Shown here one piece after another: positions 52,871-64,000 of a DNA stretch of 64,000 bases (position 1 is its first letter; each line of letters begins with the position of its first letter). A program made the translations under genes and the position numbers. The stretch is from the NCBI RefSeq assembly GCF_000725425.1, contig NZ_CP006019.1, forward strand, positions 1,462,480 to 1,526,479, written 5' to 3'. Under the pieces are notes generated by a model. That model was not told the origin of the DNA. It saw only the letters and a program-made list of their open reading frames with translations, and did not search any database. Source of the DNA: Palaeococcus pacificus DY20341 (lineage in GTDB: Archaea > Methanobacteriota_B > Thermococci > Thermococcales > Thermococcaceae).

Positions 52871-52877
52871 TTTATAA
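52871..52877 (+). promoter_or_regulatory. TATA box of the PAN gene
   Basis: TTTATAA within AAATATTTATAAC, with expected start near 52898, implies a leader of about 80 nt that includes a short frame before the PAN start. Confidence 0.55.
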
Positions 52878-52910
52878 CATGAGTATCAATTTTAAAGCAG
52901 GCGAGTCACA

Positions 52911-52973
52911 ATGAAGATGTTTTTAAGGATAGAGTTAAAAGCCCTTTTACCAAACTATATTATGGAGGTGTGA
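52911..52973 (+). CDS. Possible 20-codon leader peptide upstream of PAN
   Basis: ATG 52911 opens a 20-residue frame that ends TGA at 52971-52973, 2 nt before the PAN start codon. The PAN ribosome binding site (GGAGGTG, 52964-52970) lies inside its last codons, so reading it would affect PAN initiation. A weak GGCGAG precedes it. No homologue is known and it may be chance. Confidence 0.3.
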   Translation: MKMFLRIELKALLPNYIMEV

Positions 52974-52975
52974 GA

Positions 52976-54175
52976 ATGTCATTTGAGGATGACGTCAAAT
53001 TTGAGAGGGAAGAAACTTACGATGATTACGTAATCTACTTAAAGCGTAGAATAAGGCAGCTTGAGCTCCAGGTGAGAACTCTTGAGGCAGATAAAGAGAG
53101 ATTGGAGAGAGAACTTTCGCGTTTGAGGATGGAAATGTCCAGGATGAAGCAGCCTCCCGCATTTGCAGGGACACTAATAGAAATGCTCGATGATGAGAGA
53201 GCAATTGTTCAAAACTTCAATGGTCCACGCTTTGTTGTGAGAATAGCACCATGGATCGAGAGAGAAAAGTTAAAGCCCGGCTCAAGGGTGGCTTTAGACC
53301 AAAGAACGATGGCAGTAATTGAGCTCCTTCCTTCACAGAAGGACCCAAGCGTTTTAGGTTTTGAGGTAATTGACAAACCAAGGGTCAGCTACAGCGATAT
53401 TGGAGGATTGAAGAAGCAGATGCACGAGCTCAGAGAAGCCGTTGAGCTTCCATTGAAGCACCCTGATCTATTTGAAAAAATAGGCATTGACCCACCCAAA
53501 GGCGTTTTACTCTATGGTCCGCCAGGATGCGGAAAAACACTCATGGCAAAAGCTGTAGCAAAGGAGGTTAATGCAACCTTCATTAGAGTAGTAGGCAGTG
53601 AACTTGTTAGAAAATACATTGGAGAAGGAGCGAGATTAGTCGGAGAACTTTTTGAACTCGCAAGAGAGAAGGCTCCTACAATAATCTTCATTGATGAAAT
53701 TGATGCAATAGGTGCCAAGAGAATGGACGAAACCACGGGCGGTGAAAGAGAAGTCAATAGAACACTGATGCAGCTGTTAGCAGAGTTGGATGGATTTGAC
53801 CCAAGAGGCAATGTTAAAGTCATTGCTGCTACAAATAGGCCCGATATTCTTGACCCGGCCCTCTTAAGGCCTGGAAGATTTGATAGGCTAATAGAGGTTC
53901 CACTGCCCGATTTCGTTGGAAGGCTTGAGATACTAAAAGTCCACACAAGAAAGATGAATCTCAAAGATGTTGACTTGAAAGCAATAGCTGAGATGACAGA
54001 TGGAGCAAGTGGTGCTGACCTAAAGGCAATAGTCACGGAGGCAGGAATGTTTGCAATTAGGGCGAGAAGAGGTTATATCAAACACGAAGACTTCATTAAA
54101 GCAGTAGAAAAAGTCATTGGTGGAGAGCAAAAGCTTGCCCAACAGATAGCAGCACATGAAGTTATATACGGCTGA
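52976..54175 (+). CDS. pan: Proteasome-activating nucleotidase
   Basis: A 399-residue AAA+ ATPase. An N-terminal coiled-coil (about 15-60), an OB domain (about 60-130), then the AAA core with [15 protein letters not shown] (Walker A), [14 protein letters not shown] (Walker B), [20 protein letters not shown] (sensor and Arg finger) and a C-terminal HbYX-type tail VIYG. It unfolds proteins and feeds the 20S proteasome. GGAGGTG precedes ATG 52976. Confidence 0.95.
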   Translation: MSFEDDVKFEREETYDDYVIYLKRRIRQLELQVRTLEADKERLERELSRLRMEMSRMKQPPAFAGTLIEMLDDERAIVQNFNGPRFVVRIAPWIEREKLKPGSRVALDQRTMAVIELLPSQKDPSVLGFEVIDKPRVSYSDIGGLKKQMHELREAVELPLKHPDLFEKIGIDPPKGVLLYGPPGCGKTLMAKAVAKEVNATFIRVVGSELVRKYIGEGARLVGELFELAREKAPTIIFIDEIDAIGAKRMDETTGGEREVNRTLMQLLAELDGFDPRGNVKVIAATNRPDILDPALLRPGRFDRLIEVPLPDFVGRLEILKVHTRKMNLKDVDLKAIAEMTDGASGADLKAIVTEAGMFAIRARRGYIKHEDFIKAVEKVIGGEQKLAQQIAAHEVIYG

Positions 54176-54179
54176 TCTT

Positions 54180-55289
54180 TTATTTTTTGTTTTTCTCCAG
54201 CCATATTAAGCCAATTGAAATGGTGTACATTAGTGGGATTGTATAGAATGCTTTTTCATAGCCCAATCTATCAATTAAGAGCCCCAAAAAGTAGGGGCCA
54301 ACAGTTGCACCAAAAAAGCCCATCATGTTAACAAACCCCATAACCGAGCCTCTGTTTTCATCCGACGCAAGCTCTGAGGTATATGCAGTTACAATCGGAC
54401 CAACGGCATAAAAGAAAATCCCCAAAATTGGAACAATGACAGGTAGGGCTGTTTTGGCCAATGCCAGTGATAAAAGAGCATTAAACATTAAAGCAACCAT
54501 CATGCTAACTTTTTTGAACCTATCATAGAGTGCTCCACCAATTAAGGATCCAAAGATGCCGACTATAGAAAGTATTGAAAAGTACAATGAAGATTCCTCC
54601 AAGCTCCTGCCATTATTAACAAAGAAATCCGGCAAGAACGTTAGTATTCCAAAGAAAGCTGCCAAAACAATGAAATTCATGAGACTTAGCCAAAAAACGT
54701 GCTTTGGAATTAGCAACTTCGGATTATCCACCTCATGAACTTCTCCCTTCACAGCTATAATCAGTGCCAAGCCTATTAAAGCACTCATTATTGAGAGGAC
54801 TAAGAAAGCATAGCGCCATTCTAACGCCAATGCTATCGGAACAACTATCAATGGGGCTATCCCGCTCCCTATAGGCGGTCCAACCATAAAAATACCTAAA
54901 GCCGAGCCTTTCTTTCTCCCATAAATTTCGCTAATTAACGCCGTCGCCGGAGCATAATAAAGACCTGCAAAGAAACCATATAGCGCTCTAACGGCCAATA
55001 AATGCCAGTAATGCCTCGTAAAGATCATAAATGCGCTCGCTATGGAATATCCGAAAATACTTATAACCACAAGCCGTTTCCTTCCTATCCTATCGCCCAT
55101 ATAACCAGCGGGGACTTGAATTAAGGCGTAGGGCAAAAGTAGAGATGTCATTAAAAGGCCCGCTTGGGCGTTGCTTATACCCAGCTCACTCTTTATAATA
55201 GGTATAAGCGGAGGAATTGCCATTCTATGTGCGTAGTTAAATATCCAGCCCAATGAAAGCAGTCCCAGCAGGAAGTGATTTTTCTTCAT
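54180..55289 (-). CDS. Major facilitator superfamily transporter
   Basis: A 369-residue membrane protein with about twelve helices and the MFS loop GYMGDRIGRKRLVV between helices 2 and 3, plus GGALYDRFKKVSMM between helices 8 and 9. No substrate signature is evident. It is convergent with PAN, 4 bp apart, and shares a T-rich terminator-like stretch (54177-54194). Confidence 0.85.
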   Translation of the reverse strand: MKKNHFLLGLLSLGWIFNYAHRMAIPPLIPIIKSELGISNAQAGLLMTSLLLPYALIQVPAGYMGDRIGRKRLVVISIFGYSIASAFMIFTRHYWHLLAVRALYGFFAGLYYAPATALISEIYGRKKGSALGIFMVGPPIGSGIAPLIVVPIALALEWRYAFLVLSIMSALIGLALIIAVKGEVHEVDNPKLLIPKHVFWLSLMNFIVLAAFFGILTFLPDFFVNNGRSLEESSLYFSILSIVGIFGSLIGGALYDRFKKVSMMVALMFNALLSLALAKTALPVIVPILGIFFYAVGPIVTAYTSELASDENRGSVMGFVNMMGFFGATVGPYFLGLLIDRLGYEKAFYTIPLMYTISIGLIWLEKNKK

Positions 55290-55381
55290 GTTTTGAGATA
55301 ATCAGCTAAGCGTTTAAAAACATATCTCCCACCATAGAATTTAAAAGTTGAAGGGTAACTTAAAGCTGGAGAGGGAGGAAA

Positions 55382-56305
55382 ATGGTAAGTAAAATGCTTG
55401 CTTTGGATGTTTATCCAAACCTCAAGGACGTTGATTTCAGAGTGTTGAGAGGAGTAGAACTTAATATGCGCTATCATGAGTGGGTTCCCCTTGAGGTCAT
55501 CGCTAAGTTCGCAAGGATGGATGTGGATAGCGCATCCCATCGCTTGGGAAAGCTCGATAACTGGAAGCTGGTTATTAGGAGGAGCGACATTGGATATATC
55601 GGTTATCAGCTTACCATCCACGGCTACGACACTCTAGCCATAAGGACTTTTGCAAGAAAAGGTGTGATCAAGGCTTTGAGCTCAACACAGATAGGGGTTG
55701 GCAAAGAAGCTGACGTCTACGTGGCACTAACGCCTCAAGACGATAAAATAGCAGTTAAGTTCAATCGCATTGGATTGAGGACAAGCTTTACAAGGATTAA
55801 GCTTTATAGGAGAGAGTTTGTTGATAAGAGGCATATTTCTTGGCTCTACGTTTCTAGATTAGTTGCGGAGAGGGAGTATGAAGCTCTAAGGTTGCTCTCG
55901 CCGATAGCAAAAGTTCCAAAGCCCATAGCGTGGAACAGGCATGCAATTGCAATGGAGTTTATTGATGGCGTTGAGCTAGTTGAGCTTAGAGATACAGACC
56001 TGACAAAGGAAGAAGCAGGGAATATATTGGATGCGGTTCTTGAAGAGTACAAGAAGATAGTTGAGTTTGGAATAATTCACTCAGATTTAAGTCTCTATAA
56101 CATTGTCCTAAAAGATAACGGGGACATCTTGATAATCGATTGGCCTCAATACGTAACAACCACATTCCCACAGGCAGAGTACTATCTCGAGAGGGATTTA
56201 AGAGTCATTTTGAACGCTTTCGAGAGAAAGTGGAGAGTAAAGAAAAACTGGGAAGACGTTTGGAAAGAGTTTAAAAGTGCTTTTAAAGAAAGCCTCAAAG
56301 AGTAA
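55382..56305 (+). CDS. rio2: RIO2-type serine/threonine kinase
   Basis: A 307-residue protein. An N-terminal winged helix (about 1-90) is followed by the RIO kinase domain with IGVGKEADVYVAL (P-loop), IAVKFNRIGLRTSF (catalytic Lys), HSDLSLYNIVL (catalytic Asp) and ILIIDWPQYVTT (metal Asp). RIO2 acts in small-subunit ribosome maturation. The start ATG follows GAGGGAGG. Confidence 0.93.
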   Translation: MVSKMLALDVYPNLKDVDFRVLRGVELNMRYHEWVPLEVIAKFARMDVDSASHRLGKLDNWKLVIRRSDIGYIGYQLTIHGYDTLAIRTFARKGVIKALSSTQIGVGKEADVYVALTPQDDKIAVKFNRIGLRTSFTRIKLYRREFVDKRHISWLYVSRLVAEREYEALRLLSPIAKVPKPIAWNRHAIAMEFIDGVELVELRDTDLTKEEAGNILDAVLEEYKKIVEFGIIHSDLSLYNIVLKDNGDILIIDWPQYVTTTFPQAEYYLERDLRVILNAFERKWRVKKNWEDVWKEFKSAFKESLKE

Positions 56306-56350
56306 GGCTAATATACTTCAAAAGTGATTTACTCGTAGGAGTGATGAAAA

Positions 56351-56842
56351 ATGGACGCCAACGAAAAACGGAAGTACATCTCTCAACTTTTCAAAGAGGC
56401 TTATGAAGCTGTCAACATGAAAGAGCTGGATTTGGCAAAGAAAAAGTTTGATGAAGTACTGGAACTCTCAAAAGAAGAATTTCCAGAGATTTATTTTGAA
56501 GCGTGCTTTAGGTTGGGAGATATTTTCTTTGAGCAGGATAACTATAGAGGCTGTGTAAAGTGTGCGCTAATGGCAATAAAACATGCTCCTACTCAAGAAC
56601 TCTATCTAGTGGGAATAAGCAGGCTTAGGGATATACTTTACATACTGAAGCAACAGGAAGTTCTCAACGTGCTTGCCAATGACATGGATAGTACACTGTC
56701 ACTACTGAAAGAAAATAAAGAGCTATACGCATTCACCCGTGCATTAATAGAACTCGCAAAAGGGCACAACAAAACCGTAGCAGAACTTACAAGAGATATA
56801 AAGACAAAAGAGCTCAAAGAAATTGTAGAGTCTCTATTGTAA
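56351..56842 (+). CDS. TPR-like helical protein of unknown function
   Basis: A 163-residue all-helical protein whose first 90 residues (FKEAYEAVNMKELDLAKKKFDEVLEL and EACFRLGDIFFEQDNYRGCVK) look like two degenerate tetratricopeptide repeats. No specific partner is evident. It lies 45 bp after rio2 and its end overlaps the convergent radical SAM gene by 9 bp. Confidence 0.65.
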   Translation: MDANEKRKYISQLFKEAYEAVNMKELDLAKKKFDEVLELSKEEFPEIYFEACFRLGDIFFEQDNYRGCVKCALMAIKHAPTQELYLVGISRLRDILYILKQQEVLNVLANDMDSTLSLLKENKELYAFTRALIELAKGHNKTVAELTRDIKTKELKEIVESLL

Positions 56843-57781
56843 CATCATTATGCTTTTGCCTACATACTCTTTTTCTGGCTTGGTTGGGAAATTGTAAGGC
56901 TCTTTGCTTGGCTTTTCGTTATAGTACGGCCTGTTGCATCCTGGGCATCCGTGGGTCATGAAGGCACTCTCTTTCAAAATCTTCTCCAGATCTTCTTGTT
57001 TCATACCAAAACCAACTAAGTTCTCATTTTCATCGAACTCAAAGTCTTCTACCCTCTTAATTCCGCTTTTAATTAAATAGTGGCCAATTTGCAGTTTTCT
57101 ATACCTCTTCAAGCTTGGAGGTTTATACTTTTCCAATCGTGTGCCCCTAATAGGTGTAAATGCAAACAGGGAAACTTCAGCCCCAATTTTATATGCCCTT
57201 TCAACAGTGTCTAAAAACTCCCTGTCTGTCTCTCCGAGCCCAGCTATTAAGTGTATAAACGCATTTCCTCTTCCAAAAACTTCTAAAGTTTCTTCTGCAA
57301 ATCTCCACATCTCCCCCCAAGAGTAAAGTGACTCTTTTATCTCAGGATATATCCTCTCGCTAGCAGCATCTATCCCAACACCGATATAATCAACCCCAAG
57401 CGCTTTAAACTTCTTCAAATATCTCTTATCTACAGGCGTTATGGAAAGCGATATTGGGATTTCAAGAGTGTAGAGCGCACCTAGGAGCGCTAAAACATCT
57501 TCTTCCAGACCCTCATAATCTACTGTTTGGAGACATATTCTTGCAAATTTGCCCTCTTTTAATTTTTTCACAACATCTCTAAGCTCAAAAGTTGGCCAAG
57601 TAATCCTCGAAAGCTTCTTCAAGTCTGCCCGGCTCTCTCTAGCTTGTGGACAAAATGCACAGTTGTTTATGCATCTATTCTCATGATGAATCATCAGATA
57701 GGCTGTTGTGGGTCTTGCAAGCATCTTGGCTTTTATCAGCCCCATTGTGATTGCGGTTCCATAGGATACTCTAATTAACAT
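56834..57781 (-). CDS. Radical SAM protein
   Basis: A 315-residue protein with the iron-sulfur motif Cys37-x3-Cys41-x2-Cys44 (CINNCAFC), a TIM-barrel core with VGVGIDAASERIYPEIK, and HLIAGLGETDREFLDTVERA. A C-terminal HGCPGCNRPYYNE offers further cysteines. It resembles biotin-synthase-like radical SAM proteins of unknown function. The start is ATG 57781, following GGTGG. Confidence 0.83.
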   Translation of the reverse strand: MLIRVSYGTAITMGLIKAKMLARPTTAYLMIHHENRCINNCAFCPQARESRADLKKLSRITWPTFELRDVVKKLKEGKFARICLQTVDYEGLEEDVLALLGALYTLEIPISLSITPVDKRYLKKFKALGVDYIGVGIDAASERIYPEIKESLYSWGEMWRFAEETLEVFGRGNAFIHLIAGLGETDREFLDTVERAYKIGAEVSLFAFTPIRGTRLEKYKPPSLKRYRKLQIGHYLIKSGIKRVEDFEFDENENLVGFGMKQEDLEKILKESAFMTHGCPGCNRPYYNEKPSKEPYNFPTKPEKEYVGKSIMMLQ

Positions 57782-57837
57782 CCAACCACCACAAAGAAAT
57801 TGAAAGCACAATATAAAAAATTTCGCCTTAGGAATAC

Positions 57838-57845
57838 TTTTATAT
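57838..57845 (+). promoter_or_regulatory. TATA box of the uridine phosphorylase gene
   Basis: TTTTATAT with an expected start near 57868 leaves a short leader containing GGAGGTGGAG before ATG 57881. Confidence 0.6.
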
Positions 57846-57880
57846 CCGCTTGAGTCTCAATAAACCTTGGAGGTGGAGAC

Positions 57881-58714
57881 ATGAAAAAGTTTGTATCTGC
57901 AGATAGACCTCAAACAGAGGAAGGATATCAATATCATATAGCCTGCAGGCCAGGAGATGTTTCAAGATATGTCTTGCTACCCGGAGATCCTGAGAGAGTC
58001 CCAAAGATAAGCTCTCTCTGGGATGAGGCTAAAGAAATCGCTTATCACCGCGAGTATAGAACTCATACAGGAACTTACAAAGGTGTTCCTATAAGCGTTG
58101 TCTCAACAGGGATAGGAGCTCCCTCTACGGCGATTGCAATAGAAGAGCTAGCTGCTATTGGGGCGGATACTTTCATAAGAGTCGGCTCAACAGGGGCAAT
58201 CCAACCCGGCATGGAGATAGGGGATTTGATTATCGCAAAGGCAGCTGTGAGATTAGAGGGTACTTCAAAGCAATATGTTAGGGTTGAATACCCAGCGAGT
58301 GCTGATTATGAGGTTACTCTAGCTTTAATTGAAGCTGCGGAAAGCTTGGGACTTCGCTATCACGTAGGAATTGCTGCATCTACGGATAGCTTCTACATAG
58401 GCCAAGCTAGGCCAGGACTGAAAGGCTACTTCCCAAGCTTTGCAAAACATTTGATCGACGATTTAAGGCAAGCAAATGTTACAAACTTCGAAATGGAAGC
58501 GGCTACGCTCTATACACTAGCTAATATTTATGGACTAAGAGCAGGCTGTGTTTGTGCGGTCTTTGCCAATAGGGTAACGAATGAATTTGGCACAAAAGGC
58601 GAGAGAGAAGCAGCAATGGTTGCTAATGAAGCTGTTAAAATCCTCCATGAGTGGGATGAGGAGAAGGAGAAGAAGGGCAAGAAGTACTGGTTCCCAAGCT
58701 TGAGCAGGGTCTGA
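57881..58714 (+). CDS. udp: Uridine phosphorylase
   Basis: A 277-residue nucleoside phosphorylase with LLPGDPERVPKIS (phosphate loop), VSTGIGAPSTAIAIEEL, FIRVGSTGAIQPGMEIGDLI and NFEMEAATLYTLANIYG, the last two marking the uridine/purine phosphorylase family. It releases uracil and ribose-1-phosphate for salvage. A T-rich stretch (58720-58740) follows the stop and probably ends transcription before the tRNA. Confidence 0.92.
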   Translation: MKKFVSADRPQTEEGYQYHIACRPGDVSRYVLLPGDPERVPKISSLWDEAKEIAYHREYRTHTGTYKGVPISVVSTGIGAPSTAIAIEELAAIGADTFIRVGSTGAIQPGMEIGDLIIAKAAVRLEGTSKQYVRVEYPASADYEVTLALIEAAESLGLRYHVGIAASTDSFYIGQARPGLKGYFPSFAKHLIDDLRQANVTNFEMEAATLYTLANIYGLRAGCVCAVFANRVTNEFGTKGEREAAMVANEAVKILHEWDEEKEKKGKKYWFPSLSRV

Positions 58715-58794
58715 GTTCTTTACTTTTTTATTATCTTTGTGATTTTGAAAAATTCTCAAACTTCAACATGCGGAGACAAAGTTTACAAGAATGG

Positions 58795-58879
58795 TGCGGG
58801 GGACGGGATTTGAACCCGCGAACCCCTACGGGACGGGACCCTGAATCCCGCGCCTTTGGCCAGGCTCGGCAACCCCCGC
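58795..58879 (-). tRNA. tRNA-Leu (CAG)
   Basis: An 85-nt class II tRNA on the minus strand. The acceptor begins GCGGGGG at 58879 and closes with CCCCCGC, with CCA encoded at 58792-58794. The anticodon loop TTCAGGG holds CAG, at 58841-58843. The D arm matches tRNA-Leu(TAA) at 46761. No intron is seen. Confidence 0.96.
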
Positions 58880-58920
58880 ATGCACAAGAATGTAAAGGTG
58901 GGAAGGGTTTTAAATTTTTT

Positions 58921-59487
58921 CTACTCTGCCCATCTCACTTTTAAGCTATCTTTCCTTACTTTTAAAAACTCCTTTTGAATGGCATTGCCAGTTACATCCA
59001 TAAACTCCTCAATGTCTTCAATTCCCAATTCCCTCAGTCCAACAGCATCAACACCTTTTGGAATCCCCTTAGTTTCGACATTAATTCCTATGTGAATTTT
59101 TATGCTCACAGGGGATACTGTAGCTATGGATATACTGAGCTTTTTGCCATCTACATAGATATCATCACCTTTCCTCAAAGTGCCAACACCATAATCGTTC
59201 AAAACTTCGCAGAGCTTCGCTATGAAGAGCTTTTGAAGCGCTGAAGCGAGGAGTACGTTGGGAAAGTCAAAAACCTCAATGATGTAGTGAACCATGTCAT
59301 CACTTTTGATTTCTTTGCTCGCTCTCAAGTCTTCGATATCAATCATTTCTTCGACCTTTACATCGCATTTCCCTCTAAACACGACTATTGAGTTTCCCAA
59401 CATTCCAAAATTTCTGTATGCCCAGTGGCTCTTTATTGCGCTCCCATCGTAGTCAATCCTCTTATCCTTAATCACCTTTAACTCCAT
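58921..59487 (-). CDS. DUF366-family protein
   Basis: A 188-residue protein beginning MELKVIKDKRIDYDGSAI with HWAYRNFG, MVHYIIEVFDFP and HIGINVETKGIP segments that match DUF366, a small conserved archaeal family of unknown function. Its start overlaps the stop of the upstream MDP-1-like gene by one base. Confidence 0.8.
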   Translation of the reverse strand: MELKVIKDKRIDYDGSAIKSHWAYRNFGMLGNSIVVFRGKCDVKVEEMIDIEDLRASKEIKSDDMVHYIIEVFDFPNVLLASALQKLFIAKLCEVLNDYGVGTLRKGDDIYVDGKKLSISIATVSPVSIKIHIGINVETKGIPKGVDAVGLRELGIEDIEEFMDVTGNAIQKEFLKVRKDSLKVRWAE

Positions 59488-59960
59488 TACAGTCCCTCCA
59501 AAACACTTTTCAACTCTTCAAAGCTCTTAACATCAACCCACATATGAATGAATTTAACGTTTGGCATACGTCTCTTTATATCCTCAATGTGAAGAGTTCT
59601 GTCGTCCACATATATGACCTCATCGATTTTATATCCTGCATTTGTTAGCTGCTCTAAAGTTCGCTCTATCATATCTGCTTTGTTGGGATGATTTTCAATC
59701 TTCGGGAAGAGAAAGTACTCCCAAAGCCCAAGACTTTCTAAAATTAGTTTTACGACGTCTTCAACATTCCAGCTCGCTATTGAGAGAATGAAGTGCTCAC
59801 TTGCCCAGTCCAAAAACTCTTTAACACCTTCAAAAAGTTCGAGCTTTCTTCCATAGGCATCAACTACCCTGTTTCCATATACTTCAAATGGAGGAACCAT
59901 GCGTGATGCGTCTTCGTGATCCCAAAGGGTGCCGTCTAAATCCAGAACTAAGAGCCTCAT
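59487..59960 (-). CDS. Magnesium-dependent phosphatase-1-like HAD protein
   Basis: A 157-residue minimal HAD with LLVLDLDGTLWDHEDASR (nucleophile), LSIASWNVEDVVKLIL (motif II) and VIYVDDRTLHIEDIKRR (motif IV). The layout fits MDP-1-type phosphatases, which act on protein or sugar phosphates. It is coupled to the DUF366 gene. Confidence 0.85.
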   Translation of the reverse strand: MRLLVLDLDGTLWDHEDASRMVPPFEVYGNRVVDAYGRKLELFEGVKEFLDWASEHFILSIASWNVEDVVKLILESLGLWEYFLFPKIENHPNKADMIERTLEQLTNAGYKIDEVIYVDDRTLHIEDIKRRMPNVKFIHMWVDVKSFEELKSVLEGL

Positions 59961-60000
59961 TCAATCACCAAAAGAGAAAGTAAAAGAGAACCTTATAAAG

Positions 60001-61479
60001 CTATCTAAGTTCAATCCGCACTTTCCCTTCAAAGTCGGGTTCCTTAAGACTAAAGGAAACAATGCCGCTAAATGAGCTTAGATCTATCACATTCCTGCCC
60101 TTTTTGATGTCGAAGCGTTCCTCATATGCCTGAGTTGGTGGGAGCAGTAAATCATACTCATAAACGCTCAGCTCGTTGTCTTTATCCGCATAGATTATTA
60201 ATCTAGGCTCTTTGTATCCTTCTAAGGGTATTCCTCCAAAATTCCCAACGCTGTATTGAGTCATGGCTATTGATGGGAAGATTAGGGGCAAGGAAAAACT
60301 GAGTGCGGGTGGATTCTCTTGAAGAATCTTCTCGTCTAAAACAAGTATATCCTTGCTTCCGGTATCAAAAGGTGTGGCCTCTAAAGCGCCAGTATTGGGT
60401 GTGGTATTGGTTCCAAGGAGTATTTTTCCTCCAGCCTTCTCTATGCTCGTAATCCTCGCTCCAAAAGCCCCTACAATTTTAACCATTGGTGGTGCAATAT
60501 AAACCAGAACACTTGGCCCTACTATTGTATTTGTAAACCTTGCAAATTCTTTTTCATCCTCTTTTCTTGGCTGATATATGGCATCGTGCATTGAATTGTA
60601 GGCTATTAATAAACCGCCGCCTATTGGCAGCGCATTAGTTCTCATGGGGGCATAGAACGTGTAGAACTCAAACAAACGGAAGAAGCTCATGGCTTCGCCA
60701 TTTAGGGGATTACCCACAAAGAGGCCACCTCTAACGAAAGCAAAAACTCTGTTGTAGGCACTTGCCATATCTCCCAAGAGGGGCCTTATGAAAGGAGCCC
60801 CGTCAACTGAGTCTCCAACCGGAAAGGTCTCCCACTTACCGGTTATCAAATCGAGGCAGTGAATTCCCTCGAGGCCGTTGGTAAAGTTGTGGCCAACACC
60901 AAAGCATGCGTTATCGTGGATTATGGCTCCTTTTAAGCTTCTCTTTGGATTTAAAAGCTCGCTTTTTCCGCTCTTCCTATCAACAGCATAGATTCCTAAA
61001 TTTTTATGGCCATCTTCTCTGGCTATCAAAAGTCTATCGTTATATGGGTCATAAAGAATATCGCTAACTTCTCCTGCCCAATCCGTTGGATGATGTATAG
61101 AATCCTTCCAAACTAGCCTTATCTCGTCGTTCTCAATATCATACTCGTGAATGTGGGAGTACTTGTTGACAAAGTTTATGGTAGAAGCATGGCCCTTTCC
61201 GTTGTAAATAGCGGGGGCATGAATCCATCCGCCGAAGTATATGAACTCATCAACGACATCGACAGCATTATAGGTATCCCCACCAGAGGTTGGCTTTTCA
61301 CCGACTAAATCAAATTCGTAAATCTTCTCATGCTCGTCTCTAACAAAGTGGGCTTCTCCTTCAAAGGCTACTGTATAGTAAAGGACGTCTTTGTAGTATT
61401 TTAGTCCAAATATTCCTCCACTTCCCCATTCTGGACCATAACGAGGGGGAAAACGATAGAGTTTCTCCCAAATAGCCAT
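60001..61479 (-). CDS. DUF2139-family protein, likely beta-propeller
   Basis: A 492-residue soluble protein with repeated beta-strand blocks containing Gly/Tyr/Asp (YGPEWGSGGIFGLKYYKDVLY, LLIAREDGHKNLGIYAVD). These fit DUF2139, a family of archaeal proteins likely to be beta-propellers. No signal peptide or catalytic motif is evident. It stands alone next to the 23S rRNA gene. Confidence 0.72.
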   Translation of the reverse strand: MAIWEKLYRFPPRYGPEWGSGGIFGLKYYKDVLYYTVAFEGEAHFVRDEHEKIYEFDLVGEKPTSGGDTYNAVDVVDEFIYFGGWIHAPAIYNGKGHASTINFVNKYSHIHEYDIENDEIRLVWKDSIHHPTDWAGEVSDILYDPYNDRLLIAREDGHKNLGIYAVDRKSGKSELLNPKRSLKGAIIHDNACFGVGHNFTNGLEGIHCLDLITGKWETFPVGDSVDGAPFIRPLLGDMASAYNRVFAFVRGGLFVGNPLNGEAMSFFRLFEFYTFYAPMRTNALPIGGGLLIAYNSMHDAIYQPRKEDEKEFARFTNTIVGPSVLVYIAPPMVKIVGAFGARITSIEKAGGKILLGTNTTPNTGALEATPFDTGSKDILVLDEKILQENPPALSFSLPLIFPSIAMTQYSVGNFGGIPLEGYKEPRLIIYADKDNELSVYEYDLLLPPTQAYEERFDIKKGRNVIDLSSFSGIVSFSLKEPDFEGKVRIELR

Positions 61480-61613
61480 GATATCACCAAGAAACGAATA
61501 ATGCGTGAGAACAATTAAGCTTTATGGTTGTTTAAGATTGCGCAAGAAGTTTTGGGAAGGGTTTTAGTGGGTCGTGCACAGGCAGACTAACCTTTCAAAC
61601 GCCCAGCCCCCAA

Positions 61614-64000
<2,387 letters not shown>

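Noticed and set aside
51992-52970. CRISPR array next to the Cas6-like gene
   Set aside because: No regularly spaced repeats of about 30 bp are visible here or elsewhere in the window.
61480-61613. 5S rRNA gene after 23S
   Set aside because: The spacer is too short and shows no 5S sequence; 5S is usually unlinked in this order.

Overview
The window is a stretch of a Thermococcales chromosome, most likely a moderate-GC Thermococcus. The evidence is a deoxyhypusine synthase, PAN, RIO2 kinase, archaemetzincin, a partial geranylgeranylglyceryl phosphate synthase (archaeal lipids), a TrmB-type sugar regulator, a CGP-CTERM surface protein, intron-less tRNA-Leu genes with encoded CCA, and an archaeal 23S rRNA. 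Genes are tightly packed, with many 1-14 nt overlaps, GGAGGTG-type ribosome binding sites and TTTATATA-type TATA boxes.

Layout. 1-11 kb: lipid synthase end, a GIY-YIG protein, a nucleotidyltransferase, a cyclase-type hydrolase, a PadR-controlled ABC exporter, endonuclease III, two PhoU/RCK_C proteins divergent from an MgtE-type transporter, a TIM-barrel isomerase and alanine aminotransferase. Just after comes a 370-bp gap holding a well-formed C/D box guide RNA. Its D guide matches the A-loop of the 23S rRNA at the other end of this window.

11-24.6 kb: a carbohydrate island. A leftward arm carries a TrmB-like regulator, beta-phosphoglucomutase, a GH65 phosphorylase, a debranching-like (alpha/alpha)6 enzyme and a GH130 enzyme. 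A rightward arm carries a lipoprotein sugar-binding protein, two permeases, an ATPase, a sucrose-phosphate-synthase-like GT4 and a PfkB kinase. The shared upstream region holds repeated ATACTA/TAGTAT elements and an inverted repeat over the expected start site. The plausible logic is import of an oligosaccharide, phosphorolysis, and entry of the products into central sugar metabolism.

24.6-46.7 kb: housekeeping and accessory genes, including a NodU-type carbamoyltransferase, TatD, deoxyhypusine synthase, an MBL nuclease, SfsA, an M42 peptidase, UMP kinase, an ABC exporter with two permeases, a MobB protein with a four-cysteine motif, a JAMM protein, a DUF4349 protein and a Cys-rich CGP-CTERM protein. 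Next come a sodium:solute symporter broken by a one-base frameshift, phosphoglycolate phosphatase, and a three-gene run of HepT-like protein, archaemetzincin and CYTH cyclase, then HD, DUF4392 and methyltransferase genes.

46.7-64 kb: tRNA-Leu(TAA), a BlaI/M48 pair, dCMP deaminase, and a lipid-linked glycan module (DUF2304, a HAD-GT2 fusion, a HAD paralogue, a MraY-like transferase). A lone Cas6-like gene lacks the catalytic histidine. PAN, an MFS carrier, RIO2, a radical SAM protein, uridine phosphorylase, tRNA-Leu(CAG), DUF366, an MDP-1-like phosphatase and DUF2139 follow. The window ends inside the 23S rRNA gene on the minus strand. No CRISPR array, insertion sequence or prophage was seen.
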